Source of the DNA: Massariosphaeria phaeospora
Taxonomy: Eukaryota > Ascomycota > Dothideomycetes > Pleosporales
Assembly: GCA_011032825.1 (NCBI GenBank)
Contig: JAADJZ010000003.1
Coordinates: forward strand, 1,240,001-1,304,000
Length of the DNA: 64,000 nucleotides
Direction: 5' to 3'
In this document: one piece after another, positions 13,200 to 23,365 of the stretch
Layout: each line of letters begins with the position of its first letter
How positions within the stretch are numbered: the stretch's first letter is position 1
Position numbers and translations under genes: made by a program
The notes under the pieces: generated by a model
The model's database searches: none
Seen by the model: the letters and a program-made list of their open reading frames with translations, nothing else
Told to the model about the DNA's origin: nothing

Positions 13200-13787
13200 A
13201 TGGCAGACAAAGGCAGAGGCTCGAATCCGTCGACCGATGCCGACTGGAGTGGACCAGCGGCCACCAAGTTCGAGAAGTGCGTGTGATTCCTGTTCCCCGC
13301 GGCTTCTTCGAGCTCGCCCTGAACCGCCGCCTTGTCCTAACCTACACCGCCCTCCAGCAAAGCATACAGCGAATACTTTGACCCATGCCAGGAGGCGGCG
13401 CAGAAGAGTATCCGCTGCCTTCACCGCAACGGCGGGGATCGGGAGATGTGCACCGATTTCTTCCAGTAGGCATTTCACCACCATTCTCTTCACACGACAT
13501 CGTCTTTCCGCCCGCCGCAGCCCTTCCAAGTTATCTAATCGCGCGCTGATCCTGACCCCGGTAATAGGGCTTATCGAGACTGTAAGGAGCAATGGGTACG
13601 TACTTCCACTCGCTCTCTTCTCTCTATTCAAACGCCCGGCTAGCCGACCCTCCCTTATCTCGCGTCTGCGACTAGACTGCTACATCACTCCGCACCGTGG
13701 CCGCACAGCGATCGCTGACCCTGCATTCCCTCGTACCAGACAAACGCCCGCAAAGAAGCGCGGAAGAAGAGCTCGTGGTTTGGCTGA
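13200..13787 (+). CDS. COX23: COX23, twin CX9C cytochrome c oxidase assembly factor
   Basis: Four small exons (13200-13276, 13358-13465, 13568-13595, 13740-13787; introns 81, 102 and 144 nt) encode 86 residues. The product has the Cox23 signature: YFDPCQEAAQKSIRCLH, then MCTDFFQAYRDCKEQW, two CX9C cysteine pairs of a CHCH hairpin. It ends in a basic ARKEARKKSSWFG tail, usual for the family. Cox23 is imported into the mitochondrial intermembrane space by the Mia40 relay and supports copper delivery to cytochrome oxidase. Exon 3 is only 28 nt, so automated gene finders may miss or mis-splice this gene. It converges with the mitoribosomal gene at 14211-15278. The ATG sits in a good context (CACC). 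Confidence 0.92.
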
Positions 13788-14210
13788 CGAAACTGGAACG
13801 GGGGGGACGAGATGGTCGCCCATGCCCCGGACTATATATTTCTCCGCTCTGCATACATATAGTACGGTGTTAGGGGCATACCACGGTTGGTTGTACTTGT
13901 ATGATAACTTTTCGGCAGTGAGGCGAAGCTACATGCATGCTATGGAGGCTTCGCTTTGCTTCGGCACTTATAGATAAAGAAAAGTCCCCGAGATCAGCCT
14001 CGGTATACAGACTTTGTACTAGAAGAGCATGTACTTATCCGCCGAGAGATTCTGTATATTGTGGGGTGCGTCAAGCCTGTTTCTTGAGTCTCACACATGG
14101 GTCTACTAATTCTTAGGGATGAGAAACCAGTCTTGTACATCTATATGCCATGCATGCCAACCACGCCTTCCCAATATCATACAGTAGTTTCTCACGACAT
14201 TGTGCGCGAC
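13788..14210. other. Convergent 3' intergenic region (COX23 / mS42-43)
   Basis: About 420 bases between two facing stop codons; A+T-richer than its flanks. No coding or RNA feature seen beyond expected 3' UTRs. Confidence 0.55.
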
Positions 14211-15278
14211 TCAGTAATGAAACTTGCGATGCCCCTGACCAAAAGCCTCGTGGTCCTGAGACGCAATCGTAGCCAGGTTCCTCACCGTGCCCCAGTTGAT
14301 CTTGTCCCACCATGCCTCGAGATACTGCCTCTTCCCCGCGACGCCGTAATCGCGCAACCACGCATGCTCCCAAGTGTTTACACATAGCAACGGCACTACG
14401 TCAATACCGCCTAGGGGCTTTTGATTCTGCTTCTTCTGCTGCGCTGCTGGTCCGAACGAGCCTACGTTGTTAAGGCCTTGGTATGAGTCGGCGTTGTGGG
14501 TGTTTAGGTCCTCGGACTGTCGCCGGTAGTGAGCGCCTGAGAGGGGCGAGCCGGCGAGATAGGTGGGGAGAATGCGCAGCTTGCGTGCTGCGTTGTCGTT
14601 GGTCTGCACGAGCCAGACGAAGCCGGGACCGAACATGGCGTTGGCGGTCTCGAGGAATGATTCACGAAGGGTTTCGAGCGAGGAGAAGGACTCGTTGATT
14701 GCGGGAAGGAGGTCGGAGGCGGGTTTGGATTGCATGTCGGCGTCGGTGTTCTGCGGAGGACTTAGCGGGGCTTGCTTTGAGGTCGGGGGTGACGGTGGCA
14801 TACAATGCCCGTGAAGAAGAAATGGTTGTTCCAGGCCATGGACGCAACGTTGAAGGGGTATGCGGTGACCGGATTCCGCGCGTACTCGATAACTAGGCTC
14901 TGGGCTTTCTGGTCCTCGTACGCGGTGCCTGCACACGCCAAAATTAGTCAGTCAGTTGGCTCGGCGGCGCGCAGGGGACGTACCCGCTGTGCAGGCGTTC
15001 AACTGATCGATCGTGTGCTGCATGTAGTCGGTGTAGGCCTCGCGGAAGGCGTCGGGCGAATACAGGCCCGGGATGCCATTCTGCTGCAGCTCGGCGTGGT
15101 TGGCGAGTGTGGGGACATAGTGGAGACGGCGCGCGCTGGGTGCGGTTCTGCATCTCTACGCGGCGGTCAGTCAGCGAGGCAGTCAGTCAGCCAGCCAGGC
15201 GGCGGGGCAGCGCACCTGCGACGCAGACGCGAGGCACTGGATGGCCGTCGGCCGGCGGGCCAGGCGGCGGAGGATCAT
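14211..15278 (-). CDS. Mitochondrial small-subunit ribosomal protein mS42/mS43 (Fe/Mn-SOD fold)
   Basis: Four exons (15278-15216, 15155-14984, 14928-14804, 14750-14211; introns 60, 55, 53 nt) give 299 residues. The N-terminus MILRRLARRPTAIQ is a basic amphipathic targeting sequence. The rest follows the Fe/Mn superoxide dismutase fold: an N-terminal helical part (RRLHYVPTLANHAEL) with SMAWNNHFFFTG, then a C-terminal part with FGPGFVWLV and CVNTWEHAWLRDYG. The catalytic metal set is incomplete and the middle carries an insertion. That is typical of the yeast Rsm26/Mrp1 pair (mS42, mS43), structural proteins of the 37S subunit; I cannot say which of the two. An octamer repeat lies just upstream of the start. 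Confidence 0.88.
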
Positions 15279-15360
15279 GGCGGCGGGCAGGCGGGCAGGC
15301 GGGTGGGCGGGTGGGCGGTTGGGCAGCTGGGCACGAAAGAATGGGAGGGATGCGATGGGC

Positions 15361-15420
15361 AGACAGGCAGACAGGCAGACAGGCAGACAGCCAGACAGCC
15401 AGACAGCCAGACAGCCAGAC
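15361..15420 (+). repeat. AGACAGGC/AGACAGCC octamer tandem repeat
   Basis: Seven and a half perfect 8-bp units fill exactly 60 bases: three AGACAGGC, then four AGACAGCC, then AGAC. The array lies 83-142 bp upstream of the mitoribosomal protein start (minus strand), within its likely core promoter or 5' UTR. The two unit types are grouped, as expected of repeat expansion from a single variant unit. Confidence 0.9.
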
Positions 15421-15732
15421 CGCCGTGGACAGACGTCGGCCTGGAGTTTTTCCCCCGGCGCCCGCTGCCCAGCACGGCCGCCCGCCGCCCGCCGCCCGCC
15501 GCGCAGCCAATCACGCCGCGCCGGCCGCCGACGCCAGCAACGACTCCAAACCGCAAGCGCCCAGCGCCGCGTTTCAGCGCGCCGCCCTCCCCACGGCCAC
15601 ACTGGCACGCTGGCTCTCCCGCCGCGACGCCTCTGCCACTGCTCGCTGCTAGCCGGGAGCCACCGAGCCCGTTCAGCAGCTGCCGTCCACTCGGCGCTTC
15701 ACCACCGCTATTTTCAGAACCGACCTACCATT

Positions 15733-15768
15733 AGACGACAGAGGCCGCCGGAATAGCCTCTGTCGTCT
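15733..15768. promoter_or_regulatory. 13-bp perfect inverted repeat with 10-nt loop
   Basis: The arms AGACGACAGAGGC (15733-15745) and its reverse complement (15756-15768) are perfect, and imperfect complementarity extends outward (TTAGACG / CGTCTAA). It sits about 265 bp before the ATG of the Cys-rich membrane protein. It could be a dimer-binding operator or a hairpin in the 5' UTR. Confidence 0.6.
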
Positions 15769-16031
15769 GCCGTCTAATCGTACGTCTATATACCCGTCGT
15801 CGCAGCCATGTCTGCCCTTTGCATCTTCTTCTTCTGTCCGTCTGTTTGTTTCACGGTTTCCCCATCGGCCTGTTTCCGCGGCCCACTGGTCTTATTTGCC
15901 CATAATATCACTCTCTATCGACTTTGTTTCAATCCGCAGCCGAGTATAGCTGGCCTTACTCGTCTATCATTCTTCGACCCGTGCCTTGTCACTGCCCTTC
16001 ACTCGTAGCTCTACCTCAACCTCCCTTCGCT

Positions 16032-17306
16032 ATGGGTCCTTCGACGCGTCTCCCAAAGCTGTCCAGACTTAGCGTCCTCTTCCTGATTTCCGCTATTTCC
16101 CCCACGACCCAGGCTACAGGTCTCCTCCTTCGACAATCACAAACATGCGGTGGGGTTGAGGGCCTCAAGCAGTGTGGATCCACCTTTCCATCCGAGTTCT
16201 GTTGTGATAAAGGGACCACCTGCACCTCTCTCAACACCACTGGAGTCCAAGCTGTGCTCTGCTGCCCCGAGGGTGCCGACTGTTCCTTCATCCAAACCAT
16301 TCCTTGCGATGTCAGCCAACTAAACGCAACCCTCCACCCAGAGAACCAAATCCATCTCTCAGACACTAAGAATGTCGAGCTTCCCAAATGTGGGGACAAA
16401 TGCTGTCCACTGGGCTACAAGTGCAATGGCGGACACTGCTCTGCCGAGTCCGCCACCCCATCAAGCACGCCAACAGCATCTCCAACCCCCTCAACCACCG
16501 ACCCAGCATCTGCATCCCAGACGTCGGATTCAGCGCCTCCGCCTGCCGTTCAGACTACTCAAGGGTTTAACGGCAAGTCTTTTGCGGCGGGCTTTTTCCC
16601 TGGTATTATCCTCGGTATCCTCGGTACCCTCGGTCTCATCTGGATCATCAAGAAGCGCCACGAATCGCAAGAGAAGCACCGCTATTCGGGAGACTTTGGT
16701 GATCATGTCTCTCGAACAATCAGTGACCCGATATACGACCCTGTCTACGCTGCTAGAACCGACTTCATTCGCCGCGGCTCCCAATCCGCTCATGCATCAC
16801 CCAACTCTACCACTGGTATGATGCAGCGCAATATTGGGACTGCAACTGCAGGGGGGAGGACGCCCAAAATCAAGAGCCTTTGGGAACGCACACCGAAACT
16901 CGGATTCGGAGAACGCACGCCAAAGCTCGGCTTCGGAGGCTTCAGCAGTTCACACGGGCTATCCACGAGTCCTGCCCCTCAACTCCCGCCCCCAGTCGTG
17001 CGGGCCGGTCGAGATCGTGATCCATACGTCACTCCCGGTCACACCCCAAAACGCACAACTTCGCGCCGCGTCAGCAAGTCCAGGAGGCCACACGTAACTC
17101 GAAGCACAAGCACAGAAACCATCGACGTCCTTATGCCGGCGCCCAGCTTTCTCGAGCCGCCTAAAGCGCCTGGGATGCGCGAGAACCGCATGACGGCTGA
17201 CTCGGGGCACACGACTTTCACGAAGTTGATGGAGCGCGCAGGGTACGAGGAAGATAGTAGAAACCATGTGCGGAACTACACAGGGAGTCCCGCCAATGCG
17301 TGCTAG
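16032..17306 (+). CDS. Cys-rich type I single-pass membrane protein, uncharacterised fungal family
   Basis: A single exon of 424 residues. It has a signal peptide (hydrophobic LSVLFLISAISPTTQA), then an extracellular Cys-rich domain of about 110 residues (CGGVEGLKQCG, EFCCDKGTTC, CCPEGADC, KCGDKCCPLGYKC). A Ser/Thr/Pro stalk, probably O-glycosylated, and one transmembrane helix (about residues 187-208, GIILGILGTLGLIWIIKK) follow. The cytosolic tail of about 215 basic residues is rich in S/T-P sites. It contains a perfect direct duplication of ERTPKLGFG, preceded by a related GRTPKIKSLW. The layout is that of a cell-surface sensor or wall-anchoring protein; no function is known. The start is the ATG just before the signal peptide; a longer in-frame extension upstream looks non-coding. 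Confidence 0.8.
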   Translation: MGPSTRLPKLSRLSVLFLISAISPTTQATGLLLRQSQTCGGVEGLKQCGSTFPSEFCCDKGTTCTSLNTTGVQAVLCCPEGADCSFIQTIPCDVSQLNATLHPENQIHLSDTKNVELPKCGDKCCPLGYKCNGGHCSAESATPSSTPTASPTPSTTDPASASQTSDSAPPPAVQTTQGFNGKSFAAGFFPGIILGILGTLGLIWIIKKRHESQEKHRYSGDFGDHVSRTISDPIYDPVYAARTDFIRRGSQSAHASPNSTTGMMQRNIGTATAGGRTPKIKSLWERTPKLGFGERTPKLGFGGFSSSHGLSTSPAPQLPPPVVRAGRDRDPYVTPGHTPKRTTSRRVSKSRRPHVTRSTSTETIDVLMPAPSFLEPPKAPGMRENRMTADSGHTTFTKLMERAGYEEDSRNHVRNYTGSPANAC

Positions 17307-18554
17307 TGTGTCTCTTTTTCACCACCATCAGCGAGTCCCATTGGTCTATATATTTTGCCATGGGTAGGCCGCCGTCTTTTGCTTTAATTTCGTATTATCC
17401 GAAGCAACTACTCTGTCTCTTACACTTTTCGACCTATTGGCGCTGGCGTTAAGTATACCTCTGCTGCATATCTACGGTTACATTGGATTTGGAGTTTTTG
17501 GTCGTTCACTATTGGGCATTTGGGGACACACTTTGATACCAGGCTTTGCCACACTCGCTAGGATAGACATGTAATGTTGTAGCTTTACGTCCAATTCAGC
17601 CCTTATTCCTTAACAGTACAGTGAGTAGGACATGGCGAGAAGGACTCAATTTAGGGATAGTAGGGAGTGGATGAAGGTACAATGGTAGAGTCGGTGCGAG
17701 CTTCGAGTTAGTCGAGGGGTTCACACACTTCTACAGAGATAACTATAGCTGAAAATGTAAATACAAAGAACCTACCACTCACAACGGACTTCTTACAAAG
17801 TCCCCGTCCTTGTATGAGCCTATGAGGAAGGCTGAGGCTAGTCCACTTAGTCCTACACGGACATAGTGCCCCTCGGCATCACGAAATTTGAACGAAAAGA
17901 ATTTGAACCTCGCGAGACATCTGGAATTATAGCCCACGTTAGCGCGCCACACATCATGCTATACAAGTATGCAACCTAACCAGTCAAATTCTTTCTCGAA
18001 TTTATCGAATCCGGGTCTGCCCTTCCCCTAGTCTGATCATCACATTTGGCCAACGAGAAAAGCATTCCATATCCAAATCTCATCGTGAACGCATAATTTG
18101 CTAAGAGCCAATAACCAGACAAAGCGAGTGAGCGCCGAGGCGTTTCCATGTGATATGATGTTGTGAACCAAAAACCAAGAGTAAAACATCCATAGGGGGA
18201 ATCTCAACGAGCGCATGCGTGTGAACAGATGAGACAAACAAAAATTCCCATGTGGCCAGAACGACCACTTGCCAGTAGCTCAGCTTTGGAGTAAACAAAA
18301 GCTATAGGCAGGTATGCAGAAAAGTACGCAAATCAGAAAAAAATTGGGACCGCCCCCATGAACGCCGGAAATTAAAAGCGTCGTAGGTATTGTTTCTGTA
18401 CAAGTCGCTTCGTTGCCAAAGAGCCAGTCCTTGGTTCGCTCAAATTAGATTAAGGTGGTATTAATAATCGTGTGGCGGGGCGTATTCGTGTATTCGGGTA
18501 TTAAGCAAGTGTACATCTTGAAACGTGTCATCTGGCTGTTCATGTGATGTTGTT
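17307..18554. other. Convergent 3' intergenic region, 1.25 kb
   Basis: It lies between the stop codons of the membrane protein (+) and the RhoGAP gene (-). It is relatively A+T-rich with no open frame of note, no tRNA-like cloverleaf and no repeat that I could see. Confidence 0.55.
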
Positions 18555-21500
18555 TCATTCGAATGCCGTTTCTTCGCGCACCATGAGAGGATTGCCTGAT
18601 GGGTTATTTTGAATTCGAGGATTCGAGCCTTTCCTCTGCTGACCCATACCCATGTTCACCAGAAGCATTCCACTTTCTCGTCGTCTCTGCCTCTGTTCCC
18701 GGGCGTCCGTAGTTTGGACGGCGCCGTCCAAACTGCCATAACCTTGGGCCTGGTATTTCTGCTCGTAGCCCGGGGCTTCATAACTGGGACGAACGGGTAT
18801 GAAGCCTGTATCATAGCCAGCATATTGCTGCTGTTGCTGTTGCTGTTGTTGTTGATGTTGTTGATGTGGATGTTGCTGCTGCTGGTGTGGATGTTGTTGC
18901 TGATACTGCTGAGGTGGTGGTTGTGGTGGCGAGTACTGGGGAACATTTGAAGCCATTGGGAAACTAGATGGAGCCTCAGAATGGCGGAACGTTGTTTCGT
19001 TGTAGGCGGGCGTGGGGAGATCCGAAAACATCTGATGACGAGGTGAACGAACTGCTTCTTCTCCAAGAGGGGGCGTGGTGATCTGGATCTCGTGGATGGG
19101 TGACACAGCTTCGTCGAGTGGGGTGCCAAAGATGTCCGGGAAGTCCGTCAAGAAGAACGAGATCAACGGTGCGGGTATGTTAAGTGTCGGAGCAAACACA
19201 ATACCAACGTTCCTCACTGTCATTTTGTTAATCGCAGCGTTTTCAATGATATCAATGAGGAAGCATGATACAGATCGTAAGAGCTCGTGGTTCGTCCTCG
19301 GCAATTTGTGCACCAGAACGTTGAAAGCCTGTATCTTTTTCTTTCGCTCGTCCAGATCTAAAAACTGTTAGCGTTTGGTGATCGAAGATACGGCAACAAC
19401 CTACCAAGAACCTTCAGAAAGTCGAGGTGTAATTCACGGGTAAGAATGGAAGACGGCAGTTCGCGCAAATATAGCTTCAGAAGAGAGGCTACAGCGTGCA
19501 CGTCATAATACTGGCCATCCAGAAGCTTGACATCACCTTCAATGTTGAAGCGATCACGAAGCCCCTTGATGACATTGTTGGATCCACTCAGCCTGAAGAT
19601 ACCTTCTTCATTGGCCGCTTTCTTCGCAACCAAATACTCCAAGCTGCGGTATACGACAGCAGGAAGAGGAATCTTTACACCAATAGGCTGCGAGTATTCA
19701 ACAGCTTCTTGAAGAGGTATGCCGAAGATGCTACGGTTATGCTGAACGACACGCTCTGGAGCTTGCTGTTGAACACCGAGCTGACCTGGGGCAAGATCGT
19801 TAGAGCCGCGACCTCTGAAACCAAAGATACTCCGTTTCTTATCTTTCACGGTGGTGGGAGGGGCCAGTGTTTTATTGCCCCAGCTCTCCAGATTCTGAAT
19901 AGGCGCGCCATTGGTTGGACCTGAGATCGCAGGATAGTGGCCAGAATGATCAGCGGTGAACGAAGAATTCTTTGGTGAATGCGCGTATGCGTCCCTTGCT
20001 TCGTGGGCAGCTCGGGCTTCCCTGTGAGTGGGACCTCGTATAGGTGCCTCTGCCGCAATCGTATCATCGTAGCTAAGCCCTTGCACTCGGTCTCCTTTGT
20101 CGGTATCGGGGCTCTCTTTCCCTCTCGACCGAGACAACTCCTGGCTAGGTCCTTTTGTAGAGGGGCCACTGTGAGCTGAGCCTGGAACCTGTGTCTCTAC
20201 CGGCGACGATGATGCTTCTGGCATATCAACATGTTTCAATAAGGCTTCAACCCAGGCATCCCGTTCTTCGTCGCTTTCGGCACAGAGCACGTGGCGAACA
20301 AGACTAGAAGAATCCTTGCGCTTCGGCTCTAGAATAAGGAACGCATGCCGATACTGGTTGTCCTCCGCGTCATCGCGCCGTTGCGGCGATTGGTTCGACT
20401 GTTGCTGCGATTGCTTTCCAATCTGCGCATTTTGTAACTTGATGGTTCCAAGATGAGCACCACCCGCTATTTCGTAGTATCTGAACTCGGGACCTTCTAG
20501 TGTAAAGTAGCGCGCTTTCCAGCCACCGAAGTTCTTTCCACGTTTCGTTAGATAACCTTCCTTCATCTGCTTCCCTTTCGGAGCGGACGGAACAGGCGCT
20601 ACAGATTGCTCTGGAGCTAGGGTATCACCGTTCTGGGCCCCAATGACATCGGTGGAGAAGAACTCACAAACCAGTTGAGCTGCCCTTTCGCTCATGGGAG
20701 TATCAAGGATCATGGCGAAGTACTGGTTGAGAGCGACTCTTCTGGCGTCGATCCTGGCAGGTGCATGTCCACTGAACAAAGCACGGTCAGGCAGCTTGCC
20801 TTGAAATTCACATAGGGACTTCAACTGTGCGTCAAGAGCAGGCAAGGCCACAATGGTTTTCTCCATGCGCCAAAGTTGCTTTCCATCTGAACGCGCATAC
20901 ACGGCGAGAATAAAGACCGGGTCCTCTTCTTGCGGCTTGGGAGCTAGGAAGCTCATCCGAGATGGTCGGAGTCGCGATGAAGACACCTTGACATCGATGG
21001 AAGGCAGTGCATTGGGCGGAAGTAACAGTCCCGGATACTGATCTGATACTAGACCTCGATAGACATGTTCTGGGGCGGCCGGGTCAGCGTGACCGTGATA
21101 GTCTCCATCTGAATCAGGGCTGGGTTGGGCACCGGGCGGCTTCAAAAGATCAGACGACTGTGTCTGTTGCTTGGGCTGGGCAGGTGGATCTACCCGGGAT
21201 ACTTGAGGCGAAACATATGATAGGGGCGAGTTTGGAGGTAGAGGAATTGGTTGACGCGGGGCCCGCGTTGGTTGCTGAGGGGTCCCATTGACAGTGGACC
21301 TTGGGGACATGGGTGGAGAAGTCATCCCCTGTTTTGGATTTCTCGGTAGTGGTGATCCCATGGGTCTGTCGCCGGGGCGGGGGCTTGATGGTAGACCGGG
21401 ACTCATCAGTGGAGGCGACATGAGTGGCGGCGATGCAATACTTCGATTGGCCATCATTGAGCTGTCCGAGTTCGTAGGGCTCAACAAGGCGTTCAGCGAA

Positions 21501-23365
21501 TTAGCCGGAGGATGACGAGGCGAAAGCGGGAGGCCAGTCTGTCGAGGACTAAACTCTCGAGGAGAAGCAGGGCCTGCCGCTATGGAACCATGTTCGCCAC
21601 CGGGAGCCTCAACGGTGGGACCTGTGATCTTGCTCTGGCTTTCGCTCCTCTTCTTCTTTGACTTGCTGCGAGTCCCCTCTTCCTGGGTGAGCATTGCTTC
21701 GCGGACGCGGTCGTCATCCTCCCGGGTCTTTCTTCGTCCTCTTTCAACAGTGGGAATTTCATCAGCTTCCAGAGTATCGTCGTAGTCCGAGTCATCGTGC
21801 TCGCCCGGCCCAGGTTGATAAAGATGTGCACTCGTCTTGGCAGGCTTTGCTAGATTGAGAGGGGCTGGTGGTGCTTTTCGCAGAGGATGAGCAGGCTTCA
21901 TAGGGGGCGCCTCAAACCCATCTCCGCCAATTACTGGAGTCGCCTGCGTTAGTGACAGAGCGGGAGCTTCCAAATGCGCATCAGGAGTAGCAGGTCGAGC
22001 GTCTAGTCCCCCCGTGAGAATAGTCTCTGTCACCGGACGATGTGCTTGTTTGCCAGTGCTAGTAACAGTCTCGTTGACTATGGCATCAAGTCCCATGGCT
22101 TTGTTCGAGATATGGAGGGGCATAATGGAGTAGTCTGTTGGAGAATTGACTGTGGATGAAGGGTTGGACGCGGTTTGTCCCTCGGAAGAATGGGATGGGG
22201 ATTGCGCCAACTGGGAGTCTGGAATTAGATGTGGCACTGCGGGCTCTTGTGTTAGCGGAGATGTTTTGTGTTCGACGGGTTTCAGTGCTGTGTTCGCCTG
22301 GAAGGATTCCTCCTGTTTCTCGCTCGGGGCCGGAGACTGGCTCTCGTCACGTTCCACAGCAGAGTCAAATGTGTCAGATCTTTGCGGAACGCTTGGAATT
22401 GGCGGCACATGATTGGCGTACTCTCTCATCTTCTGGCGATAGCGGTCCTTGTCCTTCAACGCCCGCTCCAGATCTTTGTTGAGGCCGAGAATCATGGTCC
22501 GCTGCTTCTCGACGAGCTTCCATAGCTTAGCATTGTGACTGCTTGCACTCTGCTTCTCTCTCCACATTGCAGCAACGGCAGCTTCTGGCGAGCCGGCCGC
22601 TGCGATGAGAGCGGCCATATCGGGCGGGTTTCCGGGGCTGGTTCCATCGTGGGACAGTGTGTGGATGTGGCCTGGATTAGCTCGCCAGGACTGCGAGGCG
22701 CTGGAGGACAGTGACGAGGCGGCCGAGTCAATGGAGTGATTCCGCGCTGGGGCGGGGCGGATGTCTGGTCGGTTCGGCCGCGACGGGGCCGGCATGGTGA
22801 CGGGTGACGAAGACGGCGAGCTGCCGGCGGAGGACAGGATGGGTGCAGAGACGTTGCGCAGCTGGGCATACGCCGACGGCTTCGTGGGCTGGGTTGCGCC
22901 TCTGCTGCCAAAGTTCGGCGGGGCAGGGGGGCTCGTGTGGACGGTCGAGGGGGTGGGCGTGGCTGCGGCCGGAGCCGGTGGGGATCGATGGCGCTCTTCC
23001 TCAGCTAGGAGAGCATCAAGCTTCTCGCGCGGGGAGCGTGGTTCCTCGTGGTAGAGCGGGTGCGAGAAGGGCGGCGAGCGCGGCCGCTGGCTCGCTGCTG
23101 GCCCGCTGCTGGCAGCTGCGGCGTTCTGGCCTGACTGCAGTGGACTCGGGGCAGCTTTGCGGTGGCCTCGACTGCGCGGGTCTACGGGGGCGGGCAGCAC
23201 GTCGGGCGGGCGCGTCGACTCGCGCAGCGTCCGGGAGGCCTCTGCGAGAGACGGCGGGGCGGGGGGCGAGGCAGTGGGCGACGACGAGGCCGGCAAGACT
23301 GAGGGTGAGAGGGTTCGGCAGCCGTCGTCGTCGTCGTCTTCTGGCGGACCACGGCGCGGAAGCAT
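18555..23365 (-). CDS. BEM3: BEM3-like Rho GTPase-activating protein (PX-PH-RhoGAP)
   Basis: Two exons (23365-19405, 19357-18555; intron 47 nt) give 1,587 residues. The first ~790 are disordered Ser/Pro-rich sequence with a short coiled coil near residues 285-325. A PX domain follows (about 800-905), then a PH domain (KEGYLTKRGKNFGGWKARYF, from about 930) and a RhoGAP domain (about 1,215-1,420). The catalytic arginine finger is in EGIFRLSGS and the RhoGAP helix reads KMTVRNVGIVFAPTL. The intron splits the RhoGAP domain cleanly (LKVL/DLDERKKK). Bem3 stimulates Cdc42 GTP hydrolysis at polarity sites and binds phosphoinositides through PX and PH. The C-terminal tail carries a His-interrupted polyglutamine tract. 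The true ATG is MLPRRGPP. Confidence 0.93.
18823..18930 (-). repeat. Polyglutamine-coding CAG/CAA tract in BEM3
   Basis: A run of Gln codons on the minus strand, broken by His and Pro codons, includes about ten consecutive Gln just before YAGYDTG. CAG and CAA codons alternate, which lowers slippage compared with a pure repeat. The tract lies in the disordered tail after the RhoGAP domain. Confidence 0.85.

Larger units (their letters stand above)
15279..16031. other. Divergent promoter region (mS42-43 / membrane protein)
   Basis: About 750 bases shared by two divergent genes. It holds an 8-bp tandem array (15361-15420) and a perfect 13-bp inverted repeat (15733-15768), listed separately. The right part is pyrimidine-rich, typical of fungal 5' UTRs. 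Confidence 0.6.

Noticed and set aside
12488..13267. Minus-strand open frame of about 260 codons
   Set aside because: Arg/Pro/Ala-biased, overlaps other open frames and COX23 exon 1, and has no recognisable domain.
15361..15420. CRISPR-like regular repeat
   Set aside because: Units are 8 bp with no spacers, in a eukaryotic genome; it is a minisatellite.
15107..15652. Several overlapping open frames, both strands, over the octamer repeat
   Set aside because: The peptides are translated repeats (RQTGRQTDRQ-like); the region is the promoter of the mitoribosomal gene.
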